Shown here: piece after piece, positions 6,925 to 15,806 of the stretch
Position numbering within the stretch: the first letter of the stretch is position 1
Layout: the number at the start of each line of letters is the position of its first letter
NCBI GenBank assembly: GCA_946494015.1
Contig: CAMMBL010000007.1
Location: forward strand, 1 to 32,233
Length of the DNA stretch: 32,233 nt
Direction of reading: 5' to 3'
Source: an uncultured Mycoplasmatota bacterium
GTDB taxonomy: Bacteria > Bacillota_I > Bacilli_A > RF39 > UBA660
Position numbers and translations under genes: made by a program
The notes under the pieces: generated by a model
What the model saw: the letters and a program-made list of their open reading frames with translations, nothing else
What the model was told of the DNA's origin: nothing
Database searches by the model: none

Positions 6925-7740
6925 TTATATATTAAAAATAAATATATATAGTAATTTATAACCGAAGATTCTAATTAATTCTCTTATAGCAAAGATTATT
7001 AAACTAATAATTTTAAAGCCATAAAACTTAGGAGGTATTAATTTACCTATTACTAATCCCATAAATAATTTAATTAACAGTATACTCTTAGTGATATTAA
7101 AATTATTAAGCATCTTCTTCACCTTTTAAAATATTAATTATTCTGTTTTTTAATTCTTTGTCTGCTAATTCATCTCTTTTTATTTTTAATAGTTCTCCTT
7201 TATTTAAAACTACTATTTCATCACATAAATTTAAGGCAAGTTCTATAATATGAGTAGAAAAGATTAATATCCTATTCTTTTTCATTTCTTCTGCTACTAC
7301 AACATCAAATAATGTTAAGAGTTCATCTAATAATAAAATGTTTGGACTTGCAATTAAATAGATTAACATTTGCATTTTATTTTTCATTCCATGAGAATAA
7401 TCTTTCATTAGTTTATCTCTATCATCCATATCTATCTTAACGATGTCAAAATATTCAGCAATAGTTTTTTAGTCTTTAATATTTTCTTTATTAATATCTA
7501 TAAAGTATTTTAAAAATCCAGGAACAACAGGAGTTGATAAAACATACCCTATATCACTACTTTCTATTTTTTTATTAGACTTACCATTAGTTAAATATTC
7601 TCCCCTATCACACTTTAAATCTTCATTTAAACAGTTAAAGAAGTAGTCTTACTGGCTCCATTTCTTCTCAAAAAGCCCATAAATCTTACTACTTTCAAAA
7701 GTAAAATTAATGTTTTTTAACACACACTTTTTATCAAAGT
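6925..7740 (-). pseudogene. Decayed ABC transporter operon (ATPase plus permease remnant)
   Basis: Two ORF-track pieces and the apparent gap 7430-7742 are remains of one ABC system. Reading minus from ~7720, one frame gives INFTFESSKIYG, a neighbouring frame continues GFLRRNGASKTTSL (a Walker A), then the frame changes again to CLNEDLKCDRGEYLTNGK. Further on comes KYFIDINKENIKD followed by an in-frame TAA and KTIAEYFDI. The 7106-7429 piece keeps a signature-like YSHGMKNKMQ and a Walker B-like ILLLDELLTLFD with the usual Pro lost. The 65-aa 6925-7122 piece is a short hydrophobic remnant of the permease. At least two frameshifts and a stop make this non-functional. Its similarity to 3323-4803 is at family level only. 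Confidence 0.85.
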
Positions 7741-7742
7741 TT

Positions 7743-8228
7743 TTACTTAAAATTATCCTTATATATTTTTAAAGACTCTCCTAATATATCTCTATATTTT
7801 AAAAGATAGTTTTTAGTATATTCAGTCATATTAGACGGTAAGTTATCTACATTAAACCACTCTAACTTCTTACTTTCATTATCATTTACTTTTAAATCAC
7901 CACTATATTTTTTTACTACAAAGATTGCTGTTATATCATATAACTTATCTCCATTAGGATATTCTTTATATGTATCTTTTCCTGATAATACTTTTACCAT
8001 TTCTAAATCTATAATATCTAAGTTAGTTTCTTCTTTTAATTCTCGTTTTGCAACGTCTTCAAAGCTTTCCCCTAATTCCATCGCTCCACCTGGAAAACCA
8101 TACTGATTATAATCCGTTCGAAGTTGCATTAACACTTCATCTTTATCATTGAAAACAAATAAACCTACTCCTGCAGTTAAAATTGGATTATGCCCTACAT
8201 ATTTTCTTAAATCTTTAATATAACTCAT
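7743..8228 (-). CDS. NUDIX hydrolase
   Basis: This 161-aa protein has a full NUDIX box, GGAMELGESFEDVAKRELKEET, at residues ~47-68, with the REL-x-EE metal-binding core intact. The domain is preceded by the usual beta-strand segment (TAGVGLFVFNDKDEVLM) and followed by a segment ending in LEWFNVDNLP. NUDIX enzymes hydrolyse nucleoside-diphosphate-X compounds; the exact substrate cannot be told. The start codon overlaps the GNAT stop in an ATGA junction, so the two are translationally coupled. Size and layout resemble MutT/ADP-ribose-pyrophosphatase-like family members. Confidence 0.93.
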   Translation of the reverse strand: MSYIKDLRKYVGHNPILTAGVGLFVFNDKDEVLMQLRTDYNQYGFPGGAMELGESFEDVAKRELKEETNLDIIDLEMVKVLSGKDTYKEYPNGDKLYDITAIFVVKKYSGDLKVNDNESKKLEWFNVDNLPSNMTEYTKNYLLKYRDILGESLKIYKDNFK

Positions 8229-8740
8229 AGCAATTCCTTTCTCATTATATATCTTATTTTCCCACCATACATTAACTTCTCTTTATATTTTTTATAACCA
8301 GCATTCTCTAATGTTTTAAGGCTTGCTAAATTATTAGGATGAACAGTTGCATAAGCGTATTTTATACTAGCATCTCTTTCTTGCATTATAGACTCTGCTT
8401 TTAAAATTAAACTTTTCTGCAAATGATTTCCTCTATATTTTGGTAACACTCCAGCATTATCCATTTCAATAGATAAAGATATTTCATCTTTAGGTATTTC
8501 TTCAGCAAGTTCACAATTTATATTAATATATCGCTCTGCTATTAGAAAGCCTGCTAACTCATCTTTATATAATACTTTAAGAATAATAGCATTATCTTCT
8601 AATTTCTTTAATATCTTATCATATTCCATTAAATCAATAGAATACCATTCTTTATGCTCTAAATTTTCATAAATTATTTTACAAACTTTAATAATCTTTT
8701 CTATATCATTTTTATTTCCTTCTTTAATAATAAATTCCAT
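8225..8740 (-). CDS. GNAT-family N-acetyltransferase
   Basis: A 171-aa GNAT fold: an N-terminal MEFIIKEGNKNDIEKI strand-helix, a central beta-strand region and an acetyl-CoA-binding segment (NAGVLPKYRGNHLQKSLI), where the PKYRGNHLQ stretch is the motif A R/Q-x-x-G-x-G/A-like loop. The C-terminal VHPNNLASLKTLENAGYKK is the standard motif B. It likely acetylates a small molecule or protein N-terminus; the acceptor is unknown. First gene of a two-gene unit with the NUDIX protein; the ATG follows an AGGAGGAC-type site. Confidence 0.9.
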   Translation of the reverse strand: MEFIIKEGNKNDIEKIIKVCKIIYENLEHKEWYSIDLMEYDKILKKLEDNAIILKVLYKDELAGFLIAERYININCELAEEIPKDEISLSIEMDNAGVLPKYRGNHLQKSLILKAESIMQERDASIKYAYATVHPNNLASLKTLENAGYKKYKEKLMYGGKIRYIMRKELL

Positions 8741-8790
8741 AATGTCCTCCTAAAATGGTTAAACAAAATTACCATTATCATAATCATTAA

Positions 8791-9996
8791 TCAATTATTG
8801 TAAGCTTTTTTTCGCAATTTTAATAAAGTTATAGATTCTAAATGATAAGTATTAGGAAATTCATCTACTAATTTGATAGATTTAAGTTTATATTCACTAT
8901 CCAAGAGATTAATATCACGAGCAAGAGTTAAAGGATTACATGAGATGTAAATAATATTTTTTACTTTTAAGGATAAGAGAAAGTCTATTAAGTCTTTAGA
9001 AATACCACTTCTTGGGGGATCTAAAATAATAGTATCAGGTACATACTTTAGTTTATTAATAACTTTACTTACATCACCTAAATAAAACTCTGTATTAGTA
9101 ATATTATTTAACTTAGCATTACTTTTGGCATCCATTACTCCATCTTCAATAACTTCAATACCAATAACTTTTTTAGCATAATCACTTACTAATAAACTAA
9201 TAGTACCAGTACCACAATATAAATCATAAATAATATTACTGTTTAGTTCTTTTACTAAATCAATAACTTCTTTATATATTAAACTAATACCTTCTTTATT
9301 TACTTGAAAGAAAGAATCTTTTCTAACCATAAACTTTTTAGATAAAACTTCTATCATTAAAGCTGGAACACCACTGATTAGTTCATTATTATAGTATAAT
9401 GAACTAACTAAAAATGAAAAGAACTCTTTAATAGACTCTTTATCTTCCTTACCTTCTAATATTAACATAATCTTACCATCTAAAGATTTAATAATGGCTT
9501 TAGTTAGTTTCTTATGTACTTTAATAAAAGAATTAAGAGAAGCGGTTAGATTTATAATATTACTATCTAATAAATTACACTTATCAATAGAAATTAAATT
9601 ATTTGATCTTTCTTCATAGTAACCTATTTTATCTTTTTTAATATGAAATGTTACTTTATTACGATAATTATACTGCTTTGTTTTTAAAATATCTAAGTTT
9701 TCTAAATTATAGTTTGTATATTTAGAAAAAATATTTTTAATGGTATTCTTTTTAAATTCTAATTGTTCATTATAAGTTAAATGACCTATTTGACATCCTC
9801 CACATTCATTATAATAAGGACAATACTTTACTTTAAGAGGGTTGCATCTTTTACCAAGAGAATAGTTTTTTTTGCTATTTACTATATCGATAGAAACTTC
9901 TTCATTTAGTTTTACTTTAGGAATAAAAACAATTTTATTATTTATTTTAGCAATACCTCTACCTTGATGGTCATAATCTATTATTTTTACTTTCAT
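8791..9996 (-). CDS. rlmCD: 23S rRNA (uracil-C5)-methyltransferase, RlmCD/RumA family
   Basis: This 401-aa protein has the RumA layout. An N-terminal TRAM domain occupies residues 1-50 (IDYDHQGRGIAKI). A 4Fe-4S motif CPYYNECGGC follows near 59-68, with the probable fourth ligand in SIDKCNLL near 142. The SAM-binding motif is IYDLYCGTGTISLL near 255-268, then LDPPRSG and the catalytic nucleophile in YISCNPLTLARD near 350. It transfers a methyl group from SAM to uracil C5 in 23S rRNA (U747/U1939 type in Gram-positive bacteria) or possibly tRNA. It is a single gene on the minus strand. Paralogues with different target uridines look alike, so the target base is uncertain. Confidence 0.93.
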   Translation of the reverse strand: MKVKIIDYDHQGRGIAKINNKIVFIPKVKLNEEVSIDIVNSKKNYSLGKRCNPLKVKYCPYYNECGGCQIGHLTYNEQLEFKKNTIKNIFSKYTNYNLENLDILKTKQYNYRNKVTFHIKKDKIGYYEERSNNLISIDKCNLLDSNIINLTASLNSFIKVHKKLTKAIIKSLDGKIMLILEGKEDKESIKEFFSFLVSSLYYNNELISGVPALMIEVLSKKFMVRKDSFFQVNKEGISLIYKEVIDLVKELNSNIIYDLYCGTGTISLLVSDYAKKVIGIEVIEDGVMDAKSNAKLNNITNTEFYLGDVSKVINKLKYVPDTIILDPPRSGISKDLIDFLLSLKVKNIIYISCNPLTLARDINLLDSEYKLKSIKLVDEFPNTYHLESITLLKLRKKAYNN

Positions 9997-10108
9997 TTAG
10001 ATCACCTAATAATAGGTTACTACAAAATTTAATAAAGATGAAGGACTATTTAAAGATTATTATTATTATTTGAAAATTATAATATAAGTATAAAAAGGAG
10101 AATTAACA

Positions 10109-10347
10109 ATGTTTAAAAAATATAATATTAATGATTTATATATTGCTAATATTGATGCTTAGAATTAAGAAACAAAATTAGGTGGTGATAAAATTGGTGG
10201 TATTTTAAAAATTGGAGAAACTACCTTTTCATATATAACTATACTAGAGATAGAAATAATTTTAGTTATGTAATAAGTCATATAGAACCTTTTAATAAAT
10301 ATTATAATAAAGATGAGAAAATTAAGATTAAAAAGAAAAGTTTATAA
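10109..10347 (+). pseudogene. Small broken gene of unknown function
   Basis: This fills the gap 9997-10430. A good ribosome site (AAAAAGGAG) precedes an ATG at 10109 that reads MFKKYNINDLYIANIDA and then meets a TAG and a TAA within three codons. The same frame resumes as TKLGGDKIGGILKIGETTFSYI. After a frame change it continues NYTRDRNNFSYVISHIEPFNKYY to a stop at 10347. The intact ancestor would have been roughly 75-80 aa. I cannot assign a family. A perfect terminator follows, so the transcription unit itself survives. Confidence 0.65.
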
Positions 10348-10356
10348 GATAAGTTT

Positions 10357-10377
10357 GAGGTTAATACCTCTTTTTTT
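10357..10377 (+). terminator. Intrinsic terminator after the broken small gene
   Basis: GAGGTTAATACCTC is a 6-bp perfect stem with a 2-nt centre, followed by seven T. It insulates the gerA operon from upstream transcription. Confidence 0.85.
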
Positions 10378-10430
10378 ATTTAATAATAATCTATATTTTG
10401 GTAATACTAAAAGGGAGATGAGGTGAAGTT

Positions 10431-11849
10431 ATGCTTGCTGATGAGATTAAGAAAGCTTTTGGTAATGCTACTGATTTAATAATTAGACCTTTTATTATCG
10501 ATAATAAAGAAATAACTCTTGTTATGAGTGAAGTTTTAGGTAGCTCTGATTATGTAAATGATTTTATTTTAAAAAAGCTTTTGACTATTAAGTTTAATAG
10601 TAATGATATTGGTAATGAATTACTTAATTTTATTCCTACTAATAATGGTAAAATTTTAAATAAATTTAGTGATATGACTGATTATATTTGTATGGGGTTT
10701 GCTCTTTTACTTTATAGTGATAAAGAAGCACTAGCAATTGAAGCTAGAACAAGTATTGATCGAGGTGTTGCTGAAGTTAATAATGAAAGTACTGTTATGG
10801 GGAGTAAAGATGCTTTTAATGAAAACTTTAATACTAATATTGGGCTTATTAGAAGAAGAATTAGAACTAATGAGTTATATGTTGATGGAATGTTTATTGG
10901 GAAAAATACTAAGACTAAAATAGGCATTTTATATATGAATAATATAGCAATTAAGAAAAATGTTAGAGAAATTAAAGAAAAATTAGAGAAAATTAATGTT
11001 GATGGAATTATTGATACTGGAAGTTTAAAAACTTATCTTGATACCAAAACTAGTCTTTTATTTCCTACAATTATTTCAACAGAACGTCCTGATAGAGTAT
11101 CGCAAGCTTTACTTGAAGGAAAAGTTGCTATTGTTGCTGATAATTCACCTTTTGTTTTAATTACGCCAACTTTTTTTATAGATTATCTACATACTAGTGA
11201 TGATTATTATGGAAAAGCGATTAACGCATCTTTTACTAGAATAATTAGATTTATAGCTTTTTTAATAGCTATTTTTATTCCCGCTTTATATATTGCCCTT
11301 ACTACTCATAATCAAGATATTTTACCTCTTTCTTTATTTCTTAATTTTGCAAGTCAAAGAGAATCTGTTCCCTTTTCAGCTTTAATAGAAGCAATTTTCA
11401 TGAGTATTTCTTTTGAAATATTAAGAGAAAGTGATATTAGAAAACCAGCTAGTATGGGAAGTTCTGTTTCTATTTTAGGAGGATTAATATTAGGAGATGC
11501 GGCGGTTGCTGCAGGTATTATTTCTCCAATTATGATTATTGTTATTTCTATATCAGCGATATCTGGATTAGCCTTCTCATCAATGGAGATGATTTCAGCT
11601 TTAAGATGGTGGAGATTTATCTTATTATTTTTAGCTATGTTCTTTGGTTTATTTGGTATATTTACAGGCTTTATTATTCTTCTAGCTTCTTTAGTAACAA
11701 CAACTTCTTTAAATGTTCCATACCTTGCTCCATTTTCCCCTTTTATTAAAACTGAACTTAAAGATGCAATTATAAAAAGTGATAATAAAAAAATTAGAAA
11801 GCGTAATCCTTTACTAACAAAAAATATTATAAGGGAGATAAAAAAATGA
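10431..11849 (+). CDS. gerAA: Spore germination protein, GerA/GerAA family
   Basis: A 472-aa GerAA-type subunit of the germinant receptor, slightly shorter than B. subtilis GerAA. The N-terminal ~245 residues are the soluble domain (LIIRPFIIDNKEITLVMSEV..., then a conserved GIIDTGSLKTYLDTK). The C-terminal part has about five membrane helices, beginning IIRFIAFLIAIFIPALYIALT and including FEILRESDIRKPASMGSSVS and ILGGLILGDAAVAAGIISP, the most conserved stretch of PF03323 proteins. It sits in the spore inner membrane and with GerAB/GerAC senses germinants. The start follows a GAGGTG site. Its stop overlaps gerAC in ATGA, so the three genes are one operon, normally forespore (sigma-G) expressed; I did not identify that promoter. 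Confidence 0.96.
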   Translation: MLADEIKKAFGNATDLIIRPFIIDNKEITLVMSEVLGSSDYVNDFILKKLLTIKFNSNDIGNELLNFIPTNNGKILNKFSDMTDYICMGFALLLYSDKEALAIEARTSIDRGVAEVNNESTVMGSKDAFNENFNTNIGLIRRRIRTNELYVDGMFIGKNTKTKIGILYMNNIAIKKNVREIKEKLEKINVDGIIDTGSLKTYLDTKTSLLFPTIISTERPDRVSQALLEGKVAIVADNSPFVLITPTFFIDYLHTSDDYYGKAINASFTRIIRFIAFLIAIFIPALYIALTTHNQDILPLSLFLNFASQRESVPFSALIEAIFMSISFEILRESDIRKPASMGSSVSILGGLILGDAAVAAGIISPIMIIVISISAISGLAFSSMEMISALRWWRFILLFLAMFFGLFGIFTGFIILLASLVTTTSLNVPYLAPFSPFIKTELKDAIIKSDNKKIRKRNPLLTKNIIREIKK

Positions 11850-12814
11850 AAAAGATAATTATTATTTGTATAATACTATTATTATTTTTAGGTTATACTC
11901 CATATCATGAATTAAATGATTTAGCAGTGGTTGATGTAATGGCTTTAGAATTTAAGGATGATAAGTATACTCTTTATTTGAATGTAATTAATGATAAAAA
12001 TAAAGTTTATACCATTAAAGGTAATAGTTTAGGAGAAGTTTTTTTTAAAGCTAAAGATATAAATAATAAGAAAACTTATTATAAGCATTTAAATGTTGTT
12101 ATTTTTAATAAAGATATTTTAAAAAATAATAATAAGTTATTAACTTTTTTTAAAGATGAATTTACAGGTATTGATTATTTAACTTTAGCAACAGATAGTA
12201 ATTTGAATACTTTGTTTAATAAATATCATAAAGGGAAAGATTATAGAAGTTTTTTAGTAAAAGAAAAAAGTGAAACAGGTAGTATTGTTAATATATCTTT
12301 TAAAGATTTATTAAGTAGTAATTTAGATGAAATTAAAAACTATGTTATTCCAATTATTGGAGTTGACTCTAAATTATTTAGTAAGGGAATATATATTATT
12401 GATAAAGATTATATCTTAGATAAGGATTTAGCTAGAATTGTTTATTTACTTGATAATAAAATTACTACTTATAGTGAAAAAATAAAAGTTAAAAATAATT
12501 ATTATCAAGTTATAATTTATAATTTAAATACTTCTATTAGTTATAAAAATAATACTATTAATATTTCAGTAACTGGTAATATTGATAGTTCTGATACTAA
12601 TAATTTAGTAAATATTAAGAAAAAAATTATTAATGATCTAGAAGAAAAAACAAATGAATTAGTTACTTTAGAAAAACAAAAAGGATTTTATGTTTCTAAT
12701 ATTATTAATTATATTTATTTAAAAGAAAAAGATAATTCAGTTAATTCATATCAAAATGCTAATATAAAAATAAAGGTTAAATTAGAAGAAAAGGAGAGAA
12801 ATAATTATGATTAA
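11846..12814 (+). CDS. gerAC: Spore germination protein, Ger(x)C/GerAC family, lipobox cysteine missing
   Basis: A 322-aa GerAC-like subunit, somewhat shorter than the ~370-aa norm. The N-terminal hydrophobic stretch (IIIICIILLLFLGY) is followed by TPYHELNDLAVVDVMALEF, which matches the family's CWDxRELNDLAIVxxLGID block. The invariant lipobox cysteine is replaced by Tyr, so standard lipoprotein processing looks impossible and the protein would be N-terminally anchored or secreted. The rest fits the family, with a GVDSKLFSKGIYIIDKDY region and a C-terminal domain with helix NLVNIKKKIINDLEEKTNELV. It overlaps gerAA by 4 bp and gerAB by 8 bp. Confidence 0.9.
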   Translation: MKKIIIICIILLLFLGYTPYHELNDLAVVDVMALEFKDDKYTLYLNVINDKNKVYTIKGNSLGEVFFKAKDINNKKTYYKHLNVVIFNKDILKNNNKLLTFFKDEFTGIDYLTLATDSNLNTLFNKYHKGKDYRSFLVKEKSETGSIVNISFKDLLSSNLDEIKNYVIPIIGVDSKLFSKGIYIIDKDYILDKDLARIVYLLDNKITTYSEKIKVKNNYYQVIIYNLNTSISYKNNTINISVTGNIDSSDTNNLVNIKKKIINDLEEKTNELVTLEKQKGFYVSNIINYIYLKEKDNSVNSYQNANIKIKVKLEEKERNNYD

Positions 12815-13679
12815 TAAAAAAATTGGGTTATTACAAATTTCTACTTTAGCTTTCTTTTTAACTACATCTTCTTTTATTTTATTTTTTGAAAAAATTATTA
12901 GAGTTAGTAAATCTGATACGATTATTAGTATTATTATTGGATGTATATTTGATCTTTTATTATTTAAAGTTATATTGTGGGGAAGAAAAAAAATTAAATT
13001 TAATAATAAGATTGCTAATATATTTTTGATGATAGTTTTAACAGCTATTTTTATTTATTTACTTATTAATAGTACTAATTTTATTAAAACTAGTTTTTTA
13101 GCTAGTGGTAATTTTTATAGTATTATTATTTTACTTTTTCTTATGTGTTTAATTACTTCTAATAAAAGTTATAAAGAAATATCAAGTTTATCTTTAATAT
13201 TATTTTTTATATTTATACCTCTTTTTATTATTAATATAATTGGTAGTACTTTTAGTCTTGATTCTTCTTATTTAATGCCTCCTTTTGCTACTAGTTTTGG
13301 AAATATTATTATGGGTGCTGCTTTATTTATTATTTATACTATGTTACCTTTACTTTTACTTTTATTTATACCATATAATGAAATTGATAATAGAAAAAAA
13401 CAAGATAAATATTTATATCTTGCTTTAACTTTAGGATTTTTAGTAATAATAATTCAATACTTACTTTTATATTTTTCTTGTAGTATTAATATTATAACTA
13501 GTTATAATTATCCTTATATGTTAGTAATTAATAGTCTTTCTAGTTCTTTCATATTAGGAAGATTTAGTTATATTATTAGTTTTTATCTTTTATTTTCTTT
13601 AGTTATTACTCTTTCTTTAATTTTAACTATAATTAAGCATTTATTTCTTGACATGAATAACCTAAGGCTTCAAGATTAG
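12807..13679 (+). CDS. gerAB: Spore germination protein, GerAB family (APC-superfamily permease-like), short form
   Basis: A 290-aa multi-helix membrane protein starting MINKKIGLLQISTLAFF, the usual GerAB opening, with about eight to nine predicted helices. Family members are ~365 aa with ten, so this one is short. The GerAB subunit forms the membrane-embedded germinant-binding unit of the receptor. Assignment rests on position after gerAA-gerAC, topology and the N-terminus. An AAGGAGAG site precedes the ATG inside gerAC. The last 47 bp overlap tail-to-tail with the convergent 13633-14175 gene. Confidence 0.88.
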   Translation: MINKKIGLLQISTLAFFLTTSSFILFFEKIIRVSKSDTIISIIIGCIFDLLLFKVILWGRKKIKFNNKIANIFLMIVLTAIFIYLLINSTNFIKTSFLASGNFYSIIILLFLMCLITSNKSYKEISSLSLILFFIFIPLFIINIIGSTFSLDSSYLMPPFATSFGNIIMGAALFIIYTMLPLLLLLFIPYNEIDNRKKQDKYLYLALTLGFLVIIIQYLLLYFSCSINIITSYNYPYMLVINSLSSSFILGRFSYIISFYLLFSLVITLSLILTIIKHLFLDMNNLRLQD

Positions 13680-14175
13680 TTCTTTGGGTTGGTTTATCAT
13701 TAAAATAGTTACTTAAAGTTGTATTAGTATTATTAGCTTCTATACTTTCTTTAGTTAAAATTAAAGTTATATTATTACCAGTTTGTTTTTCACTAACTAA
13801 TCCGCTATTTCTAATAGTATTAATTTCAGTGGTAATTTGATTGTTATAATCTTTAATATTAATAGAAGCTGGGAATTGATAATAGAATGTTACTTTATTT
13901 AAAATACTATTAGCATAAGTACTAGTTATTATTGTATTGTAATTTAAATTATCGGCATTACCTGCCTTTTTACAAACTAAACTTGTGATATTAGCATTTA
14001 AATTGCCACTATTATTAGTTGTTGTTGCACTATTATTATTAATTTCATTTACATTAGTTTCTTCTTTAAAAAATATTCTAGTTAAAGGAGGAATAAAAAT
14101 CATTATAACAAGTAAAATCATAATTAAATATATAATACTATCAGGTATTGATGATTTAGCTGTCATTTGCTTCAC
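13633..14175 (-). CDS. Single-TM protein with extracytoplasmic domain, unknown
   Basis: A 180-aa protein I do not recognise. Residues ~13-35 form one membrane helix (IIYLIMILLVIMIFIPPL). An Asn/Thr-rich linker (NNNSATTTNNSGNL) follows, then a ~110-residue domain with two cysteines (LVCKKAG and GYSCQE) that could pair outside the cell. The N-terminus is short and polar and the bulk is predicted extracytoplasmic. Its start overlaps the 14156-14560 stop by 20 bp, so the two are probably co-translated and may interact. Its 3' end overlaps gerAB. Confidence 0.7.
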   Translation of the reverse strand: MKQMTAKSSIPDSIIYLIMILLVIMIFIPPLTRIFFKEETNVNEINNNSATTTNNSGNLNANITSLVCKKAGNADNLNYNTIITSTYANSILNKVTFYYQFPASINIKDYNNQITTEINTIRNSGLVSEKQTGNNITLILTKESIEANNTNTTLSNYFNDKPTQRTNLEALGYSCQEINA

Positions 14176-14560
14176 TTTCCTTATCTAACTTTTCCTTTAA
14201 TCTCATGTTGTATAAAAATTTTCTAATATAAAATATTAAGAATAGGAAAGGAATAATAGGGAAAAACATAAAGAAATAATATAATACAATATTAGATTCT
14301 ACTATATTTAAATTATGAAGTGTTTTTATAAAAGCAAAAGCAAAACCAACTGATACTGATAATAAAATCGCTGTAAAGATAATTCCTAAAACATTACTCC
14401 AATAATTAATAGCATAATTAACATCATTAGAATTTTTATCTTTATTTAAGTAGGTATATATTTTTGTTCCTATAAAAAATAATATTAAAACTACTGTTAA
14501 CGGTATTATTATATAAAAAAGTAAAATCTTAAAGTTTTCTGTTGTATAAATTGTTTCCAT
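14156..14560 (-). CDS. Three-helix integral membrane protein, unknown
   Basis: A 134-aa protein with three membrane helices (about 13-33, 56-78, 90-111) and a charged C-terminal tail (RLKEKLDKESEANDS). No known motif is visible. It starts after AGGTGAG and is the first gene of the pair with 13633-14175. Proximity to the gerA operon and ogt gives no clear functional clue. Confidence 0.7.
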   Translation of the reverse strand: METIYTTENFKILLFYIIIPLTVVLILFFIGTKIYTYLNKDKNSNDVNYAINYWSNVLGIIFTAILLSVSVGFAFAFIKTLHNLNIVESNIVLYYFFMFFPIIPFLFLIFYIRKFLYNMRLKEKLDKESEANDS

Positions 14561-14631
14561 CTATCACTCACCTATTATAATAATATCATAACTAAAAAAG
14601 TACTTCAACTTAAAAACAATTATTTTAGTTA

Positions 14632-15099
14632 TTAATTTTTTATCTTTACATTTTCTAATTCTAATAATTTTCTCTTTCGATTTATTCCCCCTACATAACT
14701 TCCTATATTATTTTTACTATTAATTACACGATGACATGGTAAGAGAATGGGACAAGGATTATTATTTAAAACTTTTATAATAGGACTTATTGTTTCTTCA
14801 TTACCTAGTTCTTTGGCTATTTCTTTATAGGTTTTAACTTCTCCATAAGGAATATGACTAACTATTTCTAATATTTTTGCTTCTAAGCCAAAGACTAAAT
14901 AATTATAAAAAGAAAAGGATTTTAATTCTCCTTTAAAATATAATTCTAGTTCTTTTTTTACTTTAATACTTAGAGCATTTTCTACTCCATTATCTATTTT
15001 GTCAACAAAACTAAGTGATAAAACAGCACAATCACTTGTATTTATTCTAATTAATCCTATTGGACTTTGATAAAAAGAAAGATAACTAACATGATACAT
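14632..15099 (-). CDS. ogt: Methylated-DNA-protein-cysteine methyltransferase
   Basis: A 155-aa DNA repair protein that removes O6-alkyl groups from guanine by transferring them irreversibly to an active-site cysteine. The signature LPCHRVI near residue 119 supplies the nucleophilic Cys and its His/Arg. The helix-turn-helix recognition segment IPYGEVKTYKEIAKELGN and the C-terminal GSYVGGINRKRKLLELE are typical. The N-terminal domain is Ogt-sized (no Ada metal domain). The ATG follows AAGGAGTAA. It lies 9 bp after the TVP38-like gene and is probably co-transcribed with it. Confidence 0.95.
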   Translation of the reverse strand: MYHVSYLSFYQSPIGLIRINTSDCAVLSLSFVDKIDNGVENALSIKVKKELELYFKGELKSFSFYNYLVFGLEAKILEIVSHIPYGEVKTYKEIAKELGNEETISPIIKVLNNNPCPILLPCHRVINSKNNIGSYVGGINRKRKLLELENVKIKN

Positions 15100-15108
15100 A
15101 TTTACTCC

Positions 15109-15681
15109 TTAAAATAATTCTATAAATAAGCTGTAAAATATTAATGTTAAGGGTTTCCCTAATATTATTATAAGAAAAAAACGTCTAAAGGTCAAATTGC
15201 TAATTCCAGCGATATAACATAATAAATCATCTGGGGCTCCAGGCAAGAGAATACCTAGAAAAAAGACTTTTTCGAATTTTTTATTCTTAACATATTTTAG
15301 ATATTTATTAATAGTTTCTTCTTTAAATAGTTTTTTTATTAATGGTAAGCCAAAATTACGACTTAAAAGAAAAGCCATTATACTTCCTAAGGTTAGGCCA
15401 GCATAATTATAAATAAAGCCAAGAACAGGTCCAAATGCTAGTGTTCCAGCTAGACAAGAGGCTCCACCTGGTATTACAGGAAAGACTACTTGAACAATTT
15501 GAATTAATAAAAAGATTATGGGACCTATAAGACCATATTTTTTTATTCTTCCTACTAGTAACTCTGGACTTGTTAATAAGTTCATTTTTATAGCATATAT
15601 AATAAAAGCTAATAATAGAATAGTGATTATAATAGTCATAATCATCATAACTTTTTTTAATGTTTTATTATCATCTGTCAT
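15109..15681 (-). CDS. TVP38/TMEM64 (DedA-superfamily) membrane protein
   Basis: A 190-aa polytopic protein with about five to six membrane segments. The SNARE-associated/VTT signature is visible as QVVFPVIPGGASCLAGTLAFG near 65-85, plus a later LLPGAPDDLLCYIAGISNLTF near 145-165 with the conserved acidic and proline residues. This superfamily includes lipid scramblase-like and undecaprenyl-phosphate-recycling proteins; the specific role here is unknown. First gene of a unit with ogt. Confidence 0.9.
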   Translation of the reverse strand: MTDDNKTLKKVMMIMTIIITILLLAFIIYAIKMNLLTSPELLVGRIKKYGLIGPIIFLLIQIVQVVFPVIPGGASCLAGTLAFGPVLGFIYNYAGLTLGSIMAFLLSRNFGLPLIKKLFKEETINKYLKYVKNKKFEKVFFLGILLPGAPDDLLCYIAGISNLTFRRFFLIIILGKPLTLIFYSLFIELF

Positions 15682-15806
15682 AGTATCACTCCTATTTCTA
15701 TTTTAACCAATATTGCTATATTAATTAGAATAAATGTAAAAATTATAGTTTAACGATTACATATTACTATTGGAATAACTGCTCGTCAATATAGTTTTAG
15801 TTGCTT

